From Diadophis punctatus similis (Eukaryota; Chordata; Lepidosauria; Squamata; Dipsadidae), in the NCBI GenBank assembly GCA_023053685.1, contig JALIGW010000013.1, forward strand, positions 18,684,501 to 18,748,500: 64,000 bases of DNA, in the 5' to 3' direction. Shown here one piece after another: positions 50,601 through 59,600 of the stretch (position 1 is its first letter; the number at the start of each line of letters is the position of its first letter). The notes below the pieces were generated by a model. That model ran no database searches and was not told where the DNA came from. It saw nothing but the letters and a program-made list of their open reading frames with translations. Position numbers and translations under genes: made by a program.

Positions 50601-53600
50601 GCCCCCAACAATTTGGGTCCTCATTTTACCGACTTTGGAAGGATGGAAGGCTGAGTCAACCTTGAGCCACTGAGAATCGAACTGCCAAACTGCTGGCAGC
50701 CGGCAATCAGCAGAAGTAGCCTACAGTACTGCATTCTAACTACTGTGCCATCACGGCTCTTCATATACTTAGAGGATACCAGATACGATGGCCACTATAG
50801 CAGTTTTGTTTAAAAATAAAAATAAAAAAGTAATCTTTGGCACAATAATAGACACTGGCCACCCAATTCACAGTTTTATAATACCGAATGTATTGACTAT
50901 ATCTGAACTAAATCTGCCTACCCTTTCAAACTAAACTATATTAACTAAACCTAGTCAACCAGACACACTTTGCAGCCTAATGAATACTGGGCTGCTTTTC
51001 TCTCTTCTCATTTTTCTAAAGCAGGCTAGGAAAAAAAAGAATTATATCAATTCTCTCTCTGATGTCATACAGTATATACTTGATGAGTATACAGCTGTAG
51101 CTGATTTGGTGAGTCCGAGGATTACAGGCATGATTCAGCTTTAAGCATCTTGCAGTAGATGGATAACTGTAGAGAGCCGTGGAGATAGCCTTGGAGCAGG
51201 GGTGAAATCCAGCAGGTTCTGGAGCACCGGCAGTGGAAATTTTGAGAAGTTCGGAGAACCGGTAGCGGAAACTTTGAGTAGTTTGGAGAACTGGCAAATA
51301 CCACCTCTGGCTGGCCCCAGAGTGGGTGGGAATGGAGATTTTGCAATATCCTTCCCCTGCCACACCCACCAAGCCACACCAAGCCCACCAAGCCACACCC
51401 AGAGAACCGGTAGTAAAAAAATTTTGGATTTCACCACTGCCTTGAAGGAATAATCAGAAGCTATTACAGAAACAACAAGGGCAGAAGCATCCCTGAGAAA
51501 GGAGATAATTATTAGGAGGAAGTTCATGCTGGCTCCTTCCTCACTCAGTGGGGTATAAAAAGGTGGGAAGGTAAAACAGAAGCAGAGTTGCAATACAGGT
51601 AGATCTCGATTTATGACTACAATCGAGTCCAACACTTCCTTTGCTATGCAAGACAATCGTTAAATGATTTTTGCCCCATATTACAACTTTCTTGCCACAG
51701 TTATTAAGTGAATCACTGCAGTGGTTAATTTAGTAACATGGTTGTTAAATGAATCTGGCTTCCCTATTGACTTTGCTTGTCAGAAAGTTGCAAAAGGGAA
51801 TCATATGGCCCTGGTACAGTGCAACTGCCCTAAATACATGCCAGTTGCCAAGCAACTGGTTTTGATCATGTGACCACGGAGATGCTGCAATGACCGTAAA
51901 TGTAAAAAATGGTCATAAGTCACTTTTTCGGTGCTGTTGTAACTTTGAACTGTCACCAAAGAAATGGTTGTACGTTGAGAGCAACCTGTTTCTGTTAGTT
52001 TAAAAAATCTCAATAAATTATGCAGTCTTCCTGTTGAGTTGGTTTCTTCACCTGATCTATCTCAAAGAGTTCGCCGCCATAACATACTGTATATTGCTCA
52101 CCAGGTTCACCAGGTTAGAATTGCATGATAATGTACTAGATGTACTAGATGTACTAGATGTCATCATACCAGTGAATCAGCATTCAGAGTAATGATCTCT
52201 TCATCATGATCCAATAACTTGCAGGCATAAGCAATATTTATGGCAGTTTCTTGTTTATCTCCTGTTAGAACCCATATCTGAAGGCCAGCCTTGCGCAGAT
52301 TTGTGATGGTTTCTGGGACCCCATCCTGCAAACGGTCTTCAACGCCAGTTGCACCTGGGACATAAGCAAAAGAAAATAGAAACCATGCTTCAAGCATATG
52401 GTTTAAAAAGAAAGACAAAATGCCAGTTGCACAAATGGAAAGAAATCATTTAAAATATAATTTAATTGTCACTGTTATTTACTATAGACAAAGGAGATGA
52501 TTTTGCTGCAATTTTAGGGTTAATGGACATAATGAAATCAGAAACATGTCACGTAATCACGATCTTGCAGAAAAAGTGCTTTATAAGACATATAAAGCAA
52601 AAGACATTAGATGAAAACTTTGGAAATTTGTCTGGTAACACAAATGGTTTACAGTGGAATCAATCATCTCAGAGGATGTGGAAACTCTATTGCTGACTTT
52701 TAAAGTGTTTTAAACTCATATAACTGGGACGTTATATGCATCATGATGATGACATCATATACATTGTATATACTGGGGAACCGGCATGATGATGTCATAA
52801 GATGTGTAACGTATGTGTAACAAGACAACTAGACACAAGAACAGTTTTTTCCCGAACTCCATCACTCTGCTAAACAAATAATTCCCTCACCACTGTCAAA
52901 CTATTCACTAGGCTTCATTACTATTACTATTAGTTTTTCTCATCATTCCTATCACCCATCTCCTCCCACTTATGACTGTATGACTGTAACTTGTTGCTTG
53001 TATCCTTAAGATTTATATTAATATTGATTCCTGATTGCTTACTTGAACCCTATGACAACCATTCTTGACAAATGTATCTTTTCTTTTATGTACACTGAGA
53101 GCATACGCACCAAAGACAAATTCCTTGTGTGTCCAATCACACTTGGCCAATAAAGAATTCTATTCTATTCTATTCTATTCTATTCTATTCTATTCTATTC
53201 TATTCTATTCTATTCTATTCTATTCTATTCTATTCTATTCTATTCTATTCTATGAGACATGACTGGTACTAGACACATATCCTCCAGCTGTGTGGGACAG
53301 GACAGTTGATCAACCTGCATCATTGCAACACTTACACAGCCCAGCTTCTAATAAGTCTCTTACGTTTATAAAGGCTATTCTAGACTTAGTTAAATTAAGA
53401 TGGCTTAATTTAAGCATCAGCCTAGTTTCATTAATTCAGCTGAGTGCAGCTACACTTTCATTGATCAAAGTTAGTACTACAAAGTTATTTCAAATGTCAT
53501 TTTCTTCTTCATTTTCTTCTTAAATGTTAGAAGGTTCTAATTGTTTGGTCCAACACAAGTAACACCTCAACGAGAAATGATATTTTTGACTTTAGTGAAA

Positions 53601-56600
53601 CGGGAGAGTTGTATGTAAGCAAATGATTAATATATGGCTTAGATGCCAAGATACCTAGCAGGTGAAGATTCGTCTCTATACGGCTGGCAGACTGGAAGAG
53701 CAGCTCCTCACGGTTTTCAATAGAGGCTTCTGCTTCAATATGACTTTTTAACCAGCATGAATAGTCCTCACTGCTCAGCACCTTTTGGAAAAAGCAATAG
53801 CAAAATGCAAACATTTACAGAACGTATAGATCTTAATCCAATCTAATGCGAACGCTATCAACCATCTCCTAGTGTTCTTTTGGATGGTGACCATAAATCC
53901 ATTACCCCCTGCAGCAGTTAAAAAAAAAGTACCCTGAAATATACTTCAGGAATTTTTTTTTCTGAATCAAATGCTTTCCAGATGTCTTGGGCTTGATCTC
54001 CAAAAGTCCTTAAGCATTGACCAAACTATCTGGGATGCAGGGCAACAGGGTGGAAAAGTTTATATTAGGAAGGGGTGTGTGTGCTTACTTTCTTTGCAAT
54101 GCACAATGTCCTCAGACCATCAGCAGCATACAAGTTAAGAAACCTTTGAGTTTTGCTTCGGATTTTCTTTTGATGCCTGTTTCGGGCGTCATCTGGAAAT
54201 AACAAAAGAACAGTTAAAATTAGTACTAATCCAGTAGTTTTAACATGACTATTCTCTTCCCTTTGGTTTTCAGAATTGCTAACTCCTTCTATGAAGTCCC
54301 AGGTTTGTGTTGTTGAAAAGAATTATTTTAAGTATATGGCATAGCTTTTCTCTGAGATTTTCTATGACATTTTTATTATTTATCATTGAGCTGCTCAGAT
54401 TAATGTAGAATTAGGAGAGCACTATATCTGCCAGCCAGCCAGGTAGACAGACAGACAGAGGCTTTATATACACTGTCAAAGCATAGACAGTGAAGGCCTC
54501 ACTAGTGATTAATTGCAATAGCTGTCTTTTTGGAAATGTAATACTTATGTTGAGAACCAGTTTAAAAACTCCAGGTGAGAAACTTAGAGACTGTGAGTTC
54601 TAGATAAGGTAACCAGACGTCCCGCTTTTGGCGGGACAGTCCCGCTTTTTAATAACTTGTCCCGCGTCCCGTGGCGTTTCAAAAAAGTCCCGCTTTTTTC
54701 GGCCGGGCCAGTCGTTCGGCGTAGAGCCGATGGAACTGGCGGCGGTCGCAGCGCGGGGCTTCTCCCGCCCGCTTCCCCCGCCCGGCTGGACGCCGCCATT
54801 CGGGTTATTTTGCCCTCTGTGCATGCGCAGAACGCTTTGTGCATGCGCAGAGGACAAAATAACCCGAATGGCGGCATCCAGCCGGGCGGGGGAAGCGGGC
54901 GGGAGAAGCCCCGCGCTGCGACCGCCGCCAGTTCCATCGGCTCTATGCCGAACGACTGGCCCGGTCGAACCGGCAGGATTTCATCCCTGGGCCCTATGCG
55001 GCAACGAACAGGTAAGCCTGCGCCAGTAGGAATCCACCCCTGGCTGCGATGAAGGGGGGGTTGTTTGGGGTGTGTGCACAAAGCTGCAGGATAAGAGAGA
55101 CAGACCCCTCCCATCTTGCTCCCCTAGAACCCCCCCCCCCGTCAATGGTGTCCCGCTTTACAAAAAATAAAATCTGGTCACCTTAGTTCTAGACCTACCT
55201 TAGGAACAAAGCTAGGTGAATAATTTTGGGCCAGTCACTCTTTCTCAGCCCCAGGAAAAAGGAAGTGGAAAATCATGTGAAATCTTGCCAAGAATATAGA
55301 AATAACCTGTGCAGGTAATTGCTAGGAATCTGACTTGACAGTACAGAAAAAACCCTTAATTATGTTTTCATTTTTTAAAAAAGGATTCTTTCTATCAAAC
55401 AACAAAAGTAAAAGCCATTTAGTAAACTTTTATAAAAACGCCATCTAGTATAACACTGAATAATGTTAAGGTCTATGCCAGCTAAAATATTAAGTGTTGC
55501 TATGATGAATGCACAGGGGTGCCCAATAAATCTTTCAAACACTCCTTCATGATAAACTTTAATTATTGAGCTATTTTGCACCAGCAAAACTTTCATGGTC
55601 AGAAAAACTAGCATCCAGGCAGATGTTTTTACACAGAATACAAATAGCCTCATCAGAAAAGTTTACTTCAACTACATTTCTTAATCCTGTAACTTTCTTC
55701 TAGTTTGGTTTTTAAAAGGCAAAAAAGGTTCATGCTTCTTCCTTTGACATTTCATTACAGAAAATCTTTGAAGTAATTTTCTCCAGCTTTTCCAGAAATA
55801 TTAAAATAATTATGGCAAGATATTTGCGCTGAAACAAGCATCTGTCAAAAATCTGAAGATTAAATTTCATGCAAACATACCATGCAAATGTGTCACAGGA
55901 AACAATCCAATCTGACTACCAAATCTAAAAAGTTTGTTTTTATTTCAATGTCTTGTTTCATTAGCAGCACAAATGCCTATAGAATATATTTTATTCATTA
56001 ATAACATTTGCAAATGCTATTAATTGTAAAATTGCAAAAGACGCTATCATGTTTCCCATAGCTGCCTATAATAGCGAAAGCTGTAAAAACTAGACAGGAG
56101 GAAAATTGACTCATTCAAACTGTTGTGTTGGAGAAGGCTCCTGTGCATTCCAAGGCAGAAAACATGACAAACAAGCAAATACTGCATCATATAAAACCAG
56201 ATATATCACTGGAAGGCAAAACCACAAAATTCTGCCATACTTATTTTATCCATGTCGTTGCCACCATATTCTTCATGCACGCGCATCCCATTGCCTTGCA
56301 AGTCCAATGGGATGTGCATGCGCAAAGAACATGGCGGCAACGGCAGCACTGTGCAAGGATTGTGAAGGGAGGCAGACACCGTGCCAAGAAGCCAAGAGCA
56401 AAAGTAGCGGAGGCGAGGGCAACAGGGGCATGTGACATGTCCCTCCGTGGTCCCCTTGCGGGTGACAGCCAGGGCTTTGCCGCCTCTTTTCCTCAGAGGC
56501 ACGGTGTCTGCCTCCAAGTCCTTGCAGAGGGACACACACACACCCTGTCGCTCCCGCTGATGCTACTTTTGCTTTCGGCTTCTCGACACTCTTAAAGTTG

Positions 56601-59600
56601 ATCTTGAAGAGCTGGAAGACGTTTCCTTAGATCGCCACTAAACTCATCGTTGAGAGAGGTATAGGCTAGCCCCTGAATATATGAGAAATCTTGGGCAAAG
56701 TTCTTCCAAAGTTTGGCCAAGTCTTCTCCTCCTTCTTGGCCTTAACGTGTATGAACAAACACGCACACCATGAGGTGTGTGTGCCGTGAGGTGTGTGCAA
56801 CTGTCCGTGTTTGCTCTGTGATACGAGGCCGAGAAGGAGGAGAAGACTTGGCTGAACTTTGGAAGAGCTTTGCCCAGACTTCTCGCATATTCAGGGGCTA
56901 GCCTACACCTCTCCCAATGATGAGTTTGGCAATGATCTAAAGAAACGTCTTTCAGCTCTTCAAGATCGACTTTAAGAGCGCCGAGAAGCCAAGAGCAAAA
57001 GTAACGGCAGCGGGGGAGACAGGGGCATGTGTGTGTGTCCCTCCGCAAGGACTTGGAGGCAGACATTGCACCTCTGAGGAAAAGAGGAGGCACTGGCGAT
57101 CTAATTGAAGAGCGCCGAGAAGAAGCCGAGAGCAAAAGTAGCAGCAGCAGGGGCAACAGGGGCACGTGTGTGTATGTGTGTGTCCCTCCGCAAGGACTTG
57201 GAGTCAGACACTGCACCTCTGAGGAAAAGAGGAGGGGGTGAAGCCCTGGCTGTTACTCAGGAGGGGAATGCGGAGGGACACGTCACATGCCCCGGTCGTC
57301 CTCGCCGCCACTTTTGCTCTTGGCTTCTCAGCGCGGTGTCTGCCTCCCTTCACTCCTTGCACATGCTGGGAGTGCCGAACCGGAGCGGGAAAGCGCACAC
57401 AGGAGCGAGAGCGCGTGAAGTTGGCCGCTGTGGGGTGAGTGCTTTGGCTTCCCCTCTTGCTCCTCACAGTCACCCTGAGCTGAGCCGGTGCAGTTCTTTA
57501 CTTGGGCAGCCCCGACGACCACAGCAGCAACAAGCAGCGCTGCAACAATAAGGTACAGTAAGATTTGGTGGTGCAGAAATTATTCCATAAAAAATAGTGC
57601 ATCTCCGAGGGGCTTTTGGCAAAAAACAACCCCCCCCCCAAAAAACCATGGCTTGCAGCTACAGTTTGGAGCTTGTTAAATGTTCCTCCATCCTAGCCAT
57701 GCATTTTCCAGTCCGGGCTGCTCGGCAGGCAGGCTCAGCAGGCAGGCTTTTATTTTGTCATCCCAAAGGGGGGGAGGTACGTAGGAAATTGCTATGTCTC
57801 TGCAGCATCGGTCATGTGACTGAGTGGGCACAGCCAACTCAATGTCACTCACAACAAGGTGCCACCCCACCTTGCCATGATGTTGAGTTGGTCACGCCCA
57901 CTCAGTCACATCAAGCCCACCAAGCAAGCCACGCCCACAGAACCGACAATAAAAAAAATGAAACCCACCACTGCAGATTATATATGTATTCTGTCTCACA
58001 GTATGTTCATATATCTTTGACATACTTTTCAGATAAAAAATTCACACTGTTGGTTCAGTTAGGTAACTATATGCTGTTAATAAGCCCATCCCTTTATTTT
58101 AATTACCTAATGTGCCTCTCTGTGGTTGTTGAAGTTAGATCACTTTTATTCTATATTTAACACATTTCAAGGCTATAGATACTAATCTTGATATTTGCCA
58201 GGTGATTGTTTTTTTAAAAAAATTCAATTTGAATAAAATTAATGTGAAGTGGAGGTGCTACAAAACAAGTGCAGATTTTGTATTAAATAATACCTCACTC
58301 TCCCCAATTTTGTAGAAAATAAATATGTTGTCCAACAATGGAAGAGTAGATTGTAAAAACGTTGGAACTGGCAGAAATGACACAACTGACCTGTTGTGTC
58401 ATTTAATGTGAATTTAATGATTGAAAAGATGAGAATTAAATAATGGGTTGAAGGAATTTCTGGAGTAATTAAGAGGGAGGAAATAGAAAATTATATTTCA
58501 TAATCCTCCCTCCCTCCCTCTATCCCATCCCATCCCATCCCATCCCATCCCATCCCATCCCACCCTACCCTACCATACCCTACCCTTCTTTCATCTTTCA
58601 TCTTTCTCTTTTCTCTTTTTTTCCTTTGGATTTGACTTTTAGTGTATGTAAAATTCTTAATAAATATAAATAAATAACAATAAAGAAAGTAAACATGGTG
58701 GGTATAGAAACAGTCTAGAGCAGTGGTTCTCAACCTTCCTAATGCGGTGACCTGCCCCCGCCCCGCCCCACCCCGCCACCACACCCGCCGCCGCGACCCC
58801 TTCCCTGCCCCACAGCCGCCATTTGGGTTCTTTTAACCTCTGCGCATGCGCAAAGCATTCTGCGCATGCACAAAGGGTAAAAGAACCCAAATGGCGGCAT
58901 CCAGGCAAAGTCTCCCGACCCCCGTTAAAGGGTCGTTCGATCCCCAAAGGGGTCGCGACCCCCAGGTTGAGAACCGCTGGTCTAGAGGATAATGGCAGGA
59001 AATCTCATTAGCATGGTTTCAGGTAAATAGTACTTTGTGATTGGCTATGCCATATCAGTTGGCCATTTTGTGACATTCAAACATCTCTTTGCCCCAGAAT
59101 CTCTGTTTATCTCTAGAGTAACCTTTTGCAGGTGTTCAAGAATGAAAATTAAAAGGAGCTTCCTAATATATGGAAGAGAAGTAAGGACTATATAAGGACC
59201 TTATATTGCCACACAAGTGGATTCCACCATTAACTTTTCCATATTGTACTGAAAGAATAAAGCATGAATTTAAGTACATTTTCCTTGTAATTAAGAGCCC
59301 TGCCTTATCAGTTTAGGAAGGTCAGAGTAAGGGCAAGTTGAAATACTGGAAGAAGTTATGCTAGCTTCAGTAGGCCAGTAAAAATATATGCCCACACACA
59401 TTCTTTAGATGTCTGTGTACAACTATGAGGAGCATTTAAACCAAATGAAAAATGAATCCTGGATATGATCCAAAATTCAATTTTCAAAACCTTTCTCAAG
59501 AGTTCTCAACATGCAATTAGGAGATTCTTAACACAATGACATATTTGAAGATTCAAATAATTCTTCCTAATGCTAACAAGAAAGGAGAAGCCTATTATGC

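Noticed and set aside
56106..57551. Six or more overlapping frames of 65-190 codons on both strands
   Set aside because: They come from the nested palindrome, with repeated Arg/Ser/His-rich translations of inverted arms.
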